DNA of 64,000 bases from Buddleja alternifolia (taxonomy: Eukaryota; Streptophyta; Magnoliopsida; Lamiales; Scrophulariaceae), in NCBI GenBank assembly GCA_019426215.1, contig CM033401.1, forward strand, positions 16,187,134 to 16,251,133. The letters run 5' to 3'. The translations under genes and the position numbers were made by a program. The notes beneath the pieces were generated by a model. That model was given only the letters and a program-made list of their open reading frames with translations. It was not told the origin of the DNA and ran no database searches. Each line of letters starts with the position of its first letter. Position 1 is the first letter of the stretch. Positions 11,771 to 22,903 of the stretch are shown here, one piece after another.

Positions 11771-13498
11771 ATGGCTCGAATCAGGTCTCCAGCTTGTGAT
11801 TTCTTCAAAGTTTTGGTACTCGATTGGCGCTGAGAACTGGTAAGTTGAATTCCCCTGCAAATTGTATTTCATTTGGTTTTTATATTGATATGCATTCTTA
11901 TCCAACGAGTTTGGTGAATGTTGTGCAGTTTCGGAAGAAAATTCCCCCAGATTTCATCGCGAATGTTGGCTAAGCACAGGCAAGCGCCTAATGGTTTACA
12001 CGATTGTGGGGATTTTTTTTTTACATACATTCACAAAGGTGCAGACGGGCTAGTTTTTAGCGGTGTTGATTGGGAGCGGTTTACCAAGGCGCACATACTG
12101 GACGAGGTGTAATATGTTGTGTTTAGACATGAGAGTGGTCTGAAATTTACAGCCAAAATATTTGATGCTTAATTTAGTGCGAGTTCTTGCGGCATTGTCA
12201 GGGTGAAAGCTGAAGGTATGATCACCACCATGCAGTGATAGTTTATGTAGGCAATGTCTTTGCACATGACTGACTTATTAGATGTCTTTTGCAGTCGAAG
12301 TGTGAACTAAGCTTTGGGGATTTCGTGCCACGGATGCGCCATATGCATTCTTCTATATATCAGCCAGAAAAGGTATGTATTTACTCGATACTCGATTGTC
12401 TTATGATATGTTTATATACACATTAACCACTCACCAATTGTCATATATGCTCTTTTTAACCATACTTGTATAATTTTCTTAAAATCTCTAGTACGCGGTA
12501 TCAACATTCAAGCGGAGGGATTTTGTTATGGTCATGCTTTCTGGATGCGAAGATGATTAGGTAATGATATAATGTGCGGCTTGTCATGTAGGTGGACAAA
12601 AGATTTTGAATTTAGTGTTTGTTATGCAATAACATATGTACGCTTTATATACATAACCGACTGAATATTCATGCTTGTCAGAAGAGGGTGCCGCCACAAG
12701 TTGCAAAGAGATCCCTGCTAGTTGATGGGGATTGCATACAACCGAGAACCACAATCGGTGTACTTAGTCCAGAAGTAAAAAAAAGGGGTAAAAGATTTAT
12801 TTTCTACGAAGATGATTGGAGACAATTTAGCTGTACACATCAGATCACAGAAGGCTGTTTCTTGGTCTTTAGTCACCAAGATAGTATGAGTTACGTGGTC
12901 AGCATTTTCAATATGTCATGCACACCCCATATATATGGTCCGACTGCAATGACGGTGGAAGGTACATATTTGCGTATTAAATATATCTGAATTGACATCA
13001 CCCTATAAATCTACTCAGCATATTTTGTTTTTGACGCAGATGAAAGGGGAAAACACAGTCAGCCTATCTAGCAAAATTCTATTATTGAAAGCATAACAAG
13101 CATCGAGGAATTACATAACCACTTATGGAGTTTAGCATTCGTATTTCGCGATCCAGCGCTTTTGATTATTGCTATTCTCACCTTTCTAGAATAGTACATT
13201 GCTGACTATTAAAATTCCTTTATTTTGATTGTTGATTATGGATACCTATATGTCCTTGTTGCATGCGACAGCACGTTCCACTAATTGTCTCAAAGAGCCC
13301 TCGTTTAGCATGCAAGAGTTAAATGTATAAACAAAGATAGACCAAAGAGGTCGTTCGTACTCACAGAAGGTTGGCTAGGTTGTGCGAAAAAAAGCCAAAT
13401 AAAGCATGGTGACGTGTGTTCATTTCAACTGAGAAAGGTGTTAGGCGACACAACAACGATGGTTGTTAATGTCATTAAGGGAAAACAGTGACTTTCAT
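11771..13498 (+). pseudogene. REM-like B3-domain transcription factor pseudogene
   Basis: Broken relic of a plant B3 DNA-binding protein gene of the REM type, with intron structure. Exon 1 (11771-11839) reads MARIRSPACDFFKVLVLDW, a typical REM start, then an in-frame TGA, and ends at a GTAAGT donor. Exon 2 opens after TTGTGCAG at 11929 with FRKKIPPDFIANVG and, after a frameshift, gives DWERFTKAHILDEV, a stop, then YVVFRHESGLKFTAKIFDA (to about 12168), the classic second half of a B3 domain. Further exon-like pieces lie at about 12296-12372 and 12491-12559. A second B3 half is at 12800-12945 (FYEDDWRQFSC, EGCFLVFSHQDS). A third lies at about 13350-13490 (GWLGCAKKSQIKHGDVCSFQL). The multi-B3 arrangement suits REM proteins. 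Exon limits are approximate. Confidence 0.75.
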
Positions 13499-14593
13499 GC
13501 ATAATTTCTTTGTATAGTTTGCAAGAGTTGAGTAAGTATCGTACGTTTTCCTCCATTTTTTTTGAAGAGGTAAAAAGGATGATTTATGTTGCATACATGG
13601 GTTACTATGGTCATGATCTTCGGGCGAGTCTAAACTTGCGTATAATTTATCCTAATTGACCAACATTAACCACTGCATATCAAATACATTCGGTAGCTTA
13701 TAGCGCAGTCCATGGCCCCCAAGTCCCCTATTGCATAGGATTTCTCACCGTCAAGAGATAGCTGCAGATAAGATCAGCTAAAGCTATCTGCCTCAAGTCT
13801 ATTGCTCAATAGCTGAGGGAACCCCCAGTTTAGCCTATCTCATTCGACTTTCAAGTGTACTAAGATTGGTGTAGACAAGGACAGAAGATTTGATATAGCA
13901 GTAAAATGAAATAAATTAACATTACAAGCCCCGTATTTACATAACATATGAAAGAAGTTAATGTCAATTACACACTTAGATGCACAAAAATTAGTATTAA
14001 TAAGAACAACTGAACATGTTCTTTTGTGCATATTTAGAGGGGATAAATTGAGCCCTATCAATGTCAATATCCATGTATAGAATCCTTCCCTTGCGACCCT
14101 TTATCCTAAAACGACACACATGTCCTGTTACAATGTGGATGGGTGACCAAAAAGTCAGCTATCCCACCATTTGGACAAGTATGCCTGACACTAATCAAAA
14201 TACAAAAGTTATCCATTGTACACTGGTACTCTAAGCATTGCAAACTTATGGTTGAGCAAATCAAGCCTCACCAGGCATCAGTTGGGATACTCTGCGAATA
14301 CAAACACAGGTTTCCAATCAGCCTAATAAACACAAGGAAAATAGCAATCACGGCTAAAACTAAAAATATTCCCAAAGTATATTACGACCCACCAGTTGAG
14401 GAAGAAGCACGTTGCTACAACCATACACTACACCAGTGCTACTAACTGTTACCACGAATGTTTTTGGCTACTTCAAATTGATAATATCAAATAAAATCTG
14501 TGTAGTAGATGATCCAGTGGTACCATCATCGTTGTCACTATTCGCTACTGGAGGTGTCACTATAACCTACACGTTCAAAAGCAAAGCGATAAA
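13499..14593. other. no recognisable gene
   Basis: About 1.1 kb between the B3 pseudogene and the CACTA element. Short frames on both strands (minus 13840-14067; plus 14143-14445 and 14412-14645) show no family motif. It may be further decayed gene DNA of the same locus. Confidence 0.35.
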
Positions 14594-14639
14594 CACTACT
14601 ACAAAAATACTCTATTACAGCGTATCTATAACAGCGATT

Positions 14640-14950
14640 TTGTAAAACTGCTGTGATAGGGCTATTTGGTTCGGACCTATGACAACGGTTTTACAAAACC
14701 GCTGTCATAGGGTTATTCGGTTTGGACCTATGATAGCGGTTCTCCCCGAACCACTGTCATAGTGCCGGGATATGATAGCAGTTCTCCAAGAACCGCTGTC
14801 ATAAATTTTTCAAAAAAAAAAGGGACCTATGACAGCGGTTCGGGAAGAACCGCTGTCATAGGTCTGGGCTATAACAGCGGTTCTCCCCGAACCGCTGTTA
14901 AAGGGCTGGGATATGACAGCGGTTCTCCCCGAACCGCTGTCATAGGCTGT
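14640..14950 (+). repeat. CACTA subterminal palindromes
   Basis: Several perfect or near-perfect palindromes in series built on CTATGACAGCGGTT and AACCGCTGTCATAG, mostly separated by short spacers such as CTCCCCG, TTACAAA or CGGGAAG. In CACTA elements, subterminal repeats of this kind bind the TNPA-type protein. Here each pair can also fold into a hairpin with 12-15 bp of stem. Confidence 0.85.
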
Positions 14951-15139
14951 CGGGTTTTTAGCTAGGTCACCCAGCAGCCCCTAATTCTCTCACTCTCAAA
15001 ATTTAAATCCCATTTTGCCTCTCTCTCACTACTCTCGGTCTCTCTCTCTCTCTCGATCCCCCCCAAAAGCTCGGCACCACCGCGCGCTGCCGCCACCGCC
15101 GCCACGACCGTAAGCCTCTTCTCTTTCTCTCCCTATATA

Positions 15140-15920
15140 TATATATGTATGTATATTTGTATGTGTGTGGGTGTATGTATATTTGTGTATGTGTGGATGG
15201 TGTATGTATATTTGTGTATATATTGATGGGTGTATGAATATTTGTGTATGTATATATGTGGATGGGTGTATGTATATTTGTGTATATGTGGTTGTATGTA
15301 TATATGTGGATGGGCATATGTATATTTGTGTATATGTGGTTGTATGTATATTTGTGTATGTGTATAGGTGGATGGGTGTATGTATATTTGTGTATATGTT
15401 GATGGGTGTATGTATATTTGTGTATATGTTGATGGGTGTATGTATATTTGTGTATATATATATGTGGATGGGTGTATGTATATTTGTGTATATGTTAATG
15501 GGTGTATGTATATTTGTGTATATGTTAATGGGTGTATGTATATTTGTGTATGTATATATGTGGATGGGTGTATGTATATTTGTGTATATGTTAATGGGTG
15601 TATGTATATATGTGCATGGGTGTATGTATATTTGTGTATATGTTAATGGGTCTATGTATATTTGTGTATATGTTAATGGGTCTATGTATATTTGTGTATA
15701 TGTTAATGGGTGTATGTATGTTTGTGTATATGTTAATGGGTGTATTTGTGTATGTGTGGGTGTGTGTATATTTGTGTATATGTGGTTGTATGTATATTTG
15801 TGTGTATATATATGTGGATGGGTGTATGTATATTTGTGTATAAGTTAATGGGTGTATTTGTGTACGTGTGGGTGCGTGTATATTTGTCTATATGTGGTTG
15901 TATGTATATTTGTGTATTTA
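15140..15920 (+). repeat. 30-bp minisatellite inside the CACTA element
   Basis: Imperfect tandem array with the cores GTATGTATATTTGTGTATAT and GTTAATGGGT, mostly 30 bp per unit with longer variants (GTGGATGGGT in place of GTTAATGGGT). Because 30 is a multiple of three, it keeps open frames of up to 227 codons (15165-15848) that repeat a ten-residue unit. These are repeat artefacts, not genes. Confidence 0.9.
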
Positions 15921-16175
15921 CGAAAATATTTCTCGATTGAAATTTTGCGGTATCGGAATGACACGAAATTCACATGGTCATAGAAAAATGGTGTGCTGAA
16001 CAAGACGCATGCAAAACATTGCGGTCTCGTGATTTTAGCCATCTGAGATCGTTTAAGGCCTCAAATGTATGTTTTATTACGAAAAAAGGTTTATACTGGG
16101 ACATATGAATAAAAGGTTTATACTCGTAATAGGCCCCAAAAATCGCTGTTATAGGTCATTTCTGTAGTAGTGAAA

Positions 16176-18374
16176 TAGAGTAAGTGCCTTGCAGGATGCA
16201 AGGATTGTATAGGCAAACAAGTTATCATCAACAATGCTGTGATAATAATTAAGGCACCTCTGTTTTGAATATCAAATTCCGTGCGATCGATTGGAGAAAT
16301 AAGTTTAGTGTAGACTTGTGCACGAAAGAACATCTCACCTTAGTGCCAGAAAATCAACACGCCTCCCGCTTCCAGATCATGCATAGAGGCGAACAAATGC
16401 CATTTATCACTGGTGATAACCAATCGCCCACCGTTGATCTCCATTGTAAATGAACGTATGAGATGTGGCGCCTGTACATGAGCGCGTGCACCAGTGACCA
16501 AACAAGACCTTTGTATAAATTGTCACGGCAGCACCTGCACCAATAACTTTAATAGGCACCGATGATATGACAAGTTTATTACTGAGTGGGGTGATTTCGT
16601 AGAGATCACCATTTTAGCCCGCCAGCATGGGCCACACATGCATGTAACAAAATTCATGGGTTTGCTAATACGGAACTCCATCGTTGCTACCACATCCACA
16701 TCGTTAACCCGCTTGTGATAACCGACGCTTGTGATTATGTGTACAATATCGTGCTTGGTATTTTAAAAATAACCTGATGCATCTTACCCTAATGGAGGTG
16801 ATGGATGATTGTCCATGCTCGGGGACTTGCGTTGTCGGCTTGACTGATGGAGTTACCGTGCTTCTTTCTGCGCTGACGTAGATTCGTCTATTATCCTTAT
16901 ATTTATATTAAACTACACGATGGTTGGCCTTAATCGATGAGATGAACAGTCGCATATTACTAATCATCTTGGAACTTGTCCGAGGTGTGTTTAGGTGTAG
17001 CTGTAAAGTGTCCTTTATGTGTCACTTCACGTGCTTATAATTTTGAGTTCATCTGTCATATTTAATTAATATTATGATGGTTGTGTCTTTAACATGTGGC
17101 ATGAGACGGACAAGACTTAACATGAATCATATAACATAAGAGTTTACGATATGTAGATTATGTAGATAACAAAGATGTATATGGGATGGACCCAATAGAG
17201 CACCCAATCTAGAACAACACTTGGGTAACACACTCGCTTTTGGACAACTTAATACACATGTAGAAAGTTTGGTCATTCATATGGTTGCTCGTTATACAAT
17301 TGTATAGCAATTAGAAGGGCAAGCTGAGACACCTTGGAAGACACATTATTTATAATAGATCCGTAGCTTAAAATTCCTTGTTTTTAATGGGCAACACATT
17401 TAATACAGGTAAAAATAGACATTCCTTTTTTTTTTTACTGTTGCACACAAACGTATCTCATGCTGTCCGCGTGGCTCTCTCTCCTCATTGATATTTTTTC
17501 CGTTTTCTTAATGCCCTCCAATGAAAATTCCAGAATTAGAAAAAACCAAAACGATTATGTGGGTGGCGCGCACCTCCATAGGTTTGCATGGACGGCAGCC
17601 CATCACTTATGTTATTAGTCGCTGCCCCTCTCTCTGTCTCTGCCATTATCTATATATACATGTAAATCACTCTCTCTTATATCACAGGATTATCATTATC
17701 ACCCAGTAGCGTTTAATCTCCTGAGGTGCGTAAAACAACGCTTCATCCATTAAACATCATGATTATTTTATCAATTTAAAAATTGTCTATCTAATACTCA
17801 ACGGGCACGTCAACAGAGATAACCCTATCAATGCAGTCCACCAGGTGAAGAGGGATAAAAAAAATATTTAGAAGGGACATCATACATTGCTTGCGGAGAA
17901 TAAATCGTAATCATTACCTTTCCCGGGCTCCTCTAATTAAGAATCTTAATTGCCCATCGACCCACCCAGATCACAAGTAACAAGCATTAAAACATTCAAT
18001 ATAGAAAATCCTGCTTCTATGATGGCGGCGCTGGAAGGTAGTCCACATTCCTCATAAATTAGTTTGAGCCCATCCCGGGGCCATTATAGTATAACGAGGG
18101 GCAAGTCATTTACTATCTCTGTATCCCGTGATACATGCGAAGCACTCCATTTAATGCTTATTTTTATTTTGTTTTTTGGTCTCCGCATGATAGGGATACA
18201 GTGTACCCTTTGTTGGGGCTGATATTAAACACATGCAAGACCCAAGCTCCTTTTTCATTGCAAATTACCCTTGCGTAGCATTTTTTGGATTGGCTTTGGT
18301 TGCTGTAGTATTTGCATGTTGCATCCCATATTAATGTACACTATCGAATAAATAATGGTGTGCTATTATTGCAG
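16176..18374. other. no confident gene; one weak minus-strand B3-like patch
   Basis: Decayed single-copy-looking DNA. On the minus strand at about 16460-16335 a frame reads LVITSDKWHLFASMHDLEAG followed by GVLIF, resembling the second half of a B3 domain (W..F...hdL..G..liF), but the frame is short and continues into unrecognised sequence. The rest shows only short frames without motifs. Confidence 0.3.
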
Positions 18375-18637
18375 GTATATCGTTCAAGGAACCTAACCCG
18401 CTCACTCTAAAAGAAAGGGGAAGTTAACCTTGCTTTCACGTCCGGGGCAAAACAGTGGTTTGTGATTACAATTGGCCAAAAGGTAACAGCATGCACCATA
18501 AAGGTACTTCCATCTAGTGAGGTGTCATTGCTCCGGATGCACCATTTGAGATTCAAAGTGCTCCAAAAAACATCAGATCCGGTTGTAGCAACTGTAAAGT
18601 CTGTTGTTTGGATGGGCAGCGGACTGGATCCCTCTCA
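18375..18637 (+). pseudogene. B3-like domain fragment
   Basis: After a splice-acceptor-like ATTATTGCAG (18365-18374) a frame reads FKEPNPLTLKERG and, in a second frame, EVNLAFTSGAKQWFVITIGQ. This is the expected first half of a B3 domain (PLTL..., then a strand ending in ...KQWFV). It continues in open frame until it meets copia sequence at about 18638. It may be a further exon of the gene relic at 11771-13498 or a separate scrap. The frameshift and the truncation by A2 make it non-functional. Confidence 0.5.
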
Positions 18638-20150
18638 GTTCGATGCATGCATACCAAGTTTGGAAACTTGTGGATCGACCTGATCGGGTAAAACTAATTG
18701 GGTGCAAATGAATTTACAAGAGAAAGATTGGTGTTGATGGCAAGGTTGACACCTACAAAGCCAGGCTAGTGGCGAAAGAATATAGTAAAAAAGAAGGAAT
18801 TGACTACCAAGAAACCTTTTTGCCAGTGGCTATGATCAAATCAATAAGGATTCTACTTGCAATAGTAACACACCTAGACTATGAAATATGACAAATGGAT
18901 GTCAGAACTGCTTTCCTAAATGGATTCCTAGAAGAGGATATCTATATGGAACATCCTAAAGGTTTTGTTTTCGAGAATGATATTCATAAGGTATGTAAGC
19001 TTGAGAGATCCATTTATGGACTCAAGCAAGCATCTCGTAGCTGGAATCTGCGTTTTGATGAGGCTGTCAAAGGATTTGACTTCATCAAGAACAAAGAAGA
19101 GCCATGTGTTTACAAGAAGGTTAGTGGGAGCAAGATAACATTAATTGTGTTATATGTTGATGATATATTACTCATAGGGAATGATATAGGAATGCTCACA
19201 ACTGTTAAGAAGTGGATTTCGAGTACTTTCTCCATGAAAGACTTAGGACAGACAACGTATATTCTAGGAAATCGAATCTATAGAGATTGAACAAATAGAA
19301 TGATAGGGATCTCTCAAGCCCTTTACTTAGAAAAGGTCCTAAAAAGATATAAGATGGAGGATTCTAAGAAAGGGTTCCTGCCAATGAGGCATGAGATACA
19401 TCTCTCGAAATCTAAGTGTCCTCAAAGTGAGGAAGATAGAAAAGAGATGAGCACTGTACCCTATACATCTGCAGTGGGTAGCCTGATGTACGCAATGCTG
19501 TGTAATAGACCTGACATTGCTTATGCAGTAAGCGTTGTTAGTCAATTTCAAGCAAGCCCTGGCAGGGAACATTGGATAGCTGTGAAGAATATCCTAAAGT
19601 ATCTGAAGAGAACTAAGGATATGATTCTCATTTATGGGAGTGGTAACCTAAGAGTGGACGGGTACACTGACTCAGATTTTCAATCAGATGTCAATGACCG
19701 GAAATCCACCTCAGGATTTGTATTCACCCTCAATGGTGGGGAGGTGACTTGGAAGAGTTCCAAGCAAAGCACAACCGCAGATTCCACAACAGAGGCTGAA
19801 TACATAGCTGCCTCTGAGGCAGCTAAAGAGGCTGTTTGGCTTAGGAAGTTCATAGAGGAACTTCAAGTGGTTCCAAGCATAAAGCTCTCGTTACCACTTT
19901 ATTGTGACAACACTGGAGCAATTGCGGAGGCGAAGGAGCCTAGGTCTCACAACAAGTCCAAACACATTGAGAGGAGATACCACATCATAAGAGAGATCGT
20001 TGTACAAGGAGAAATATCTGTGTAGAAAATAGCCTCAGCTGACAATGTCGCTGACCCATTAACCAAGTCATTGGTACAGGTGGTGCTAGAAATACATCTG
20101 GAAGGGATGGGTATTGAATACCATAGCATATGGCATTGAATGCAAGTGGG
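18638..20150 (+). pseudogene. copia reverse transcriptase-RNase H, 5'-truncated (element A2)
   Basis: Family-A pol starts abruptly at about 18638, joined to B3-like sequence, so gag, protease and integrase are missing. The frame is stopped at TGA 18889-18891 (TGG in A3). The main RT piece is 18895-19290 (MDVRTAFLNGFLEEDIY, YGLKQASRSW, intact catalytic YVDD near 19153), stopped at TGA 19288. RNase H runs 19300-20025 (STSGFVFTLNGGEVTW, DSTTEAEYIAASEA, HNKSKHIERRYH), then a TAG and a readable tail (ASADNVADPLTKSL). A purine-rich tract (GAATGCAAGTGGGATA, about 20139-20154) is the polypurine tract next to the LTR. It is the best kept family-A RNase H in the window. Confidence 0.92.
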
Positions 20151-20154
20151 ATAT

Positions 20155-21090
20155 TGTTAGTGTATATGCCCTCAAATGCCAAAAAGAGGATAGATTTATA
20201 GAGCATTGATATGTAACTAAATAATATCTTTTCGTAATATAAGGCATTATCCTTTTGTTTTCTTATAGGCGTTTGTAACGTTTTCATAAACAACGTTAAG
20301 TCCTTGATAATAAGGCAAACCTTCTACTTCCTATGGGTTAGGAAGAATGACACTAGAAGAGTTTGAACCTTATTATCTAAAGTTTGGTTCGCAAATCGAA
20401 GAAAATATTGACTGGACATCAATACAGAATACAGACTTGTATGATGTAAGTTTTGACAGAGAAAGTGCCAGTCAATCACTATGAGAATGGTAGTGGGAAC
20501 TTATATCATAGACATCTCTGTTAGACTAATGTGTTCGAACAAGACTCGCATCGGTTTTGTCACATGGGTTTTCACTCACTAACAGTCAATGACAAAATCG
20601 CTAAGTTGGGATAGGTATGCGTGAACCTTAGACCTGAGCAATCAAGTTGAATATGTTATTGTGACATCAAGTCTATCATTAAAACATTTAGATCTAATTC
20701 ACCTGTTGGTAGGGTCGACCTCGAATGGGCAAGTAGCAGTCTTAACGGATTGGCAAAATGGGATTTATTCTCTCATAAGTGAATGAGCTAAATATCCTAT
20801 GCATTCATGAATAAATGAGGTCAAAAGTATTTGGCCAAAGTATAAAGAAATACTCATGTTAGACATGGAGGTATACTCATTGACCTCGATTCATTATGAG
20901 CTAATCATATGGTCAAGTCTCGTGAGTTTGACTAAACCATGACTCTCACTTGACTAGGACATATGAATAAAAGGTTTATACTCGTATGGTATACGCAGCG
21001 TAAAAGGTTTAGAATGATTCTATTCATTCATTCTCAATTTTGATACGATATAAGCCACGGGTCTGGCTAGGTGTCACTCATAGCCTCTTG
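20155..21090 (+). repeat. shared copia LTR, left part (A2 3' / A3 5')
   Basis: Starts TGTTAGTGTATATGCC right after the A2 polypurine tract and breaks off at GCCTCTTG (21090), where element B1 begins. The continuation is at 33124-34198. The two parts overlap: 20650-21090 and 33124-33564 are 441-bp near-identical copies. Counting the overlap once, the LTR would be about 1,570 bp. Confidence 0.9.
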
Positions 21091-22656
21091 TCCCAAGTGG
21101 CATATGAAAGGGTCTAGAAGGGGGGGGGGGGGGTTAAATAGACCCTGAAGTCTTTTTCGACTTCAAAAGATTTCGTACTAAAATGGTTTTTGCACGCTTG
21201 AAATAGTAGACGCTTGAAGTGTCTAACGCTTGACTTAAGCGTTCACTTAAAATATAGGCGCTTTGGTGAAGCGTCTAACGAAGACTGTTTTTAATAAAGT
21301 TAACTTAGATTTCAAGAATTGAATACTACAACCAAATAGGTTTGAGCGTTCACTTCTTTGATCAGTGTTAGCACAACAGAATGATTTTTGTAGTCTTCTT
21401 TTAAAAGCTTTAGCGTCACAAAAAGTTTCTTAGTTGCTTAGCGTTTGATTGTGTTTTACTTAATCAGTTTATGCAATGATATGATAGATAAGAGAATTGA
21501 CTGAAAAGTAAATGACACAATATTTGTAAGGTTCGTTGGGTGGTGTAATCCCAACTACGTCCTTCTTCTCCTCGAACACTTGGAGGCAATCCACTAAAAT
21601 GATTCTCAAATAATCACACAGAATCTTCTACAAATTAGGGAGAGATGGATGTCGATGACTTGAGCTCCTTGATCACACAGATTTCTGCTCCAAATCACTT
21701 CAACCCCTTGTTTCTTTCACCCAGAAATATCGCAAGTATCCAACTTCGACTTCACACAGATCGCGAGGCTTGGATAGGGCTTTTTCTAAAAGGTTTGTTT
21801 AATTTTGATAAAGTTCAAACAACTAGGAATATCTCAGTAGTAATGTAGTTTCTTTGAAAGGAATGTTTGAGATATTGGGTTGACTGTCTCAGGATTCGAA
21901 GAAAAGCAAAGAGAATATTTTCTTGAAAATTTGGCTTTTCTGAGATTGTAAGGAATGAGATTTCAATGCAACAACAATTCGACTTGATAATTGTTCTCTG
22001 TGTTTGGCTTGTTGTTGAAGTCCTATTTATAGACATTATTGGAAAAAGTGTCTGTTTGACACATGCAAGGGCGCGTGTCTCTCACTTTCGCGAGTGAACA
22101 ACTTTTGTCCTTTTTCCTGAAAATCTGCTGCACAAAAGTTGGTGCTGCAGTCTTTGAATAGTTGACAGTCCAATAGGGTGGCTTCTCCGTACGTCTGAAA
22201 GTGCTTATCACATTTAATGCTCTTATCAGCATTTAATGCATTTGAATTAAATGCCCGTTGGTATTTAATGCCTTGAGAATATTTGCATTAAACTCCTTCT
22301 GGTCTTAGAAATAAATTCAGGTGAAATCAATCATTGATAGACGCTTATTCAATCCTTGAATTACTTCGATCCATAAGGTAACGCTTGGAATAGCTAGTCA
22401 ATTTGGACGCTTGGAGACTTTATCTTCATTCAGAATTCAGGCGCTTGAGTCTTCGAACTTTACCACTGATAAACTCACTCAGAAATTATCAGACGCTCAG
22501 CCTAAGACTACTTAGCCTAACAATCTAGAATAAAAATAAAACAAAGCCTATTACAAATCTAACGCTTCAAAGCTGAAAAACAAACTTACATATTTTTGGG
22601 GTCTAACAAAGGTCCTAATTGTCATCATCAAAACATTTAACATGAAATTCCTAACA
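21091..22656 (-). repeat. 3' LTR of B1
   Basis: About 1,566 bp, nearly identical to 31547-33123. On the plus strand it ends ATTCCTAACA (the LTR 5' end when read on the minus strand). Its other end lacks the terminal six bases: it starts TCCCAAG where the partner starts TGTTGCTCCCAAG. TATA box at 22024-22031. A poly-G run lies at about 21121-21132. Confidence 0.9.
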
Positions 22657-22790
22657 AATATGTACTTGTGACATCAAGTCTGTCATTAGAGCATTTAGAT
22701 CCAATTCACCTGTTGGTAGGGTCGACCTCGAATGGGCAAGTAGCAACATTAGAGCATTTAGATCCAATTCACCTGTTAGTTACGCTTCAA
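22657..22790 (+). repeat. host-LTR sequence between B1 interior and its 3' LTR
   Basis: From 22657 the sequence AATATGTACTTGTGACATC and on to AAGTAGCA (about 22745) repeats exactly what follows the other B1 LTR at 33124, which is family-A LTR. It is followed by a second, shorter copy of ATTAGAGCATTTAGATCC and ACCTGTTAG. The polypurine tract expected here is missing. Most simply, gene conversion between the two B1 LTRs ran past the LTR edge into flanking DNA. Confidence 0.8.
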
Positions 22791-22903
22791 CGAGATGTTT
22801 CAGCTGAAAAATGCATTTTATATATATGGAGAGTTACAAGCATTTTTACAACTTAAACAAAAACATGAGAGACAAGAATATAGATAAAGCAAATCAAAAA
22901 GCT

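Larger units (their letters stand above)
14594..16172 (+). mobile_element. non-autonomous CACTA (En/Spm-type) transposon
   Basis: Complete 1,579-bp element. The terminal inverted repeats are CACTACTACAAAAA at 14594 and the reverse complement of TTTCTGTAGTAGTG ending at 16172 (one mismatch in 14). The 3-bp target duplication AAA lies at 14591-14593 and 16173-16175, as CACTA elements make. The left subterminal region (14640-14950) holds repeated palindromes and the right holds one matching motif (CGCTGTTATAGG, near 16144). There is no transposase; the interior is mostly a minisatellite. It would need a TNPA/TNPD-type transposase in trans. Near its right end (16095-16128) it carries 34 bp that match a family-A copia LTR. 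Confidence 0.93.

Noticed and set aside
15165..15848. 227-codon open frame
   Set aside because: It is the translation of a 30-bp minisatellite; three overlapping frames stay open over the same DNA.
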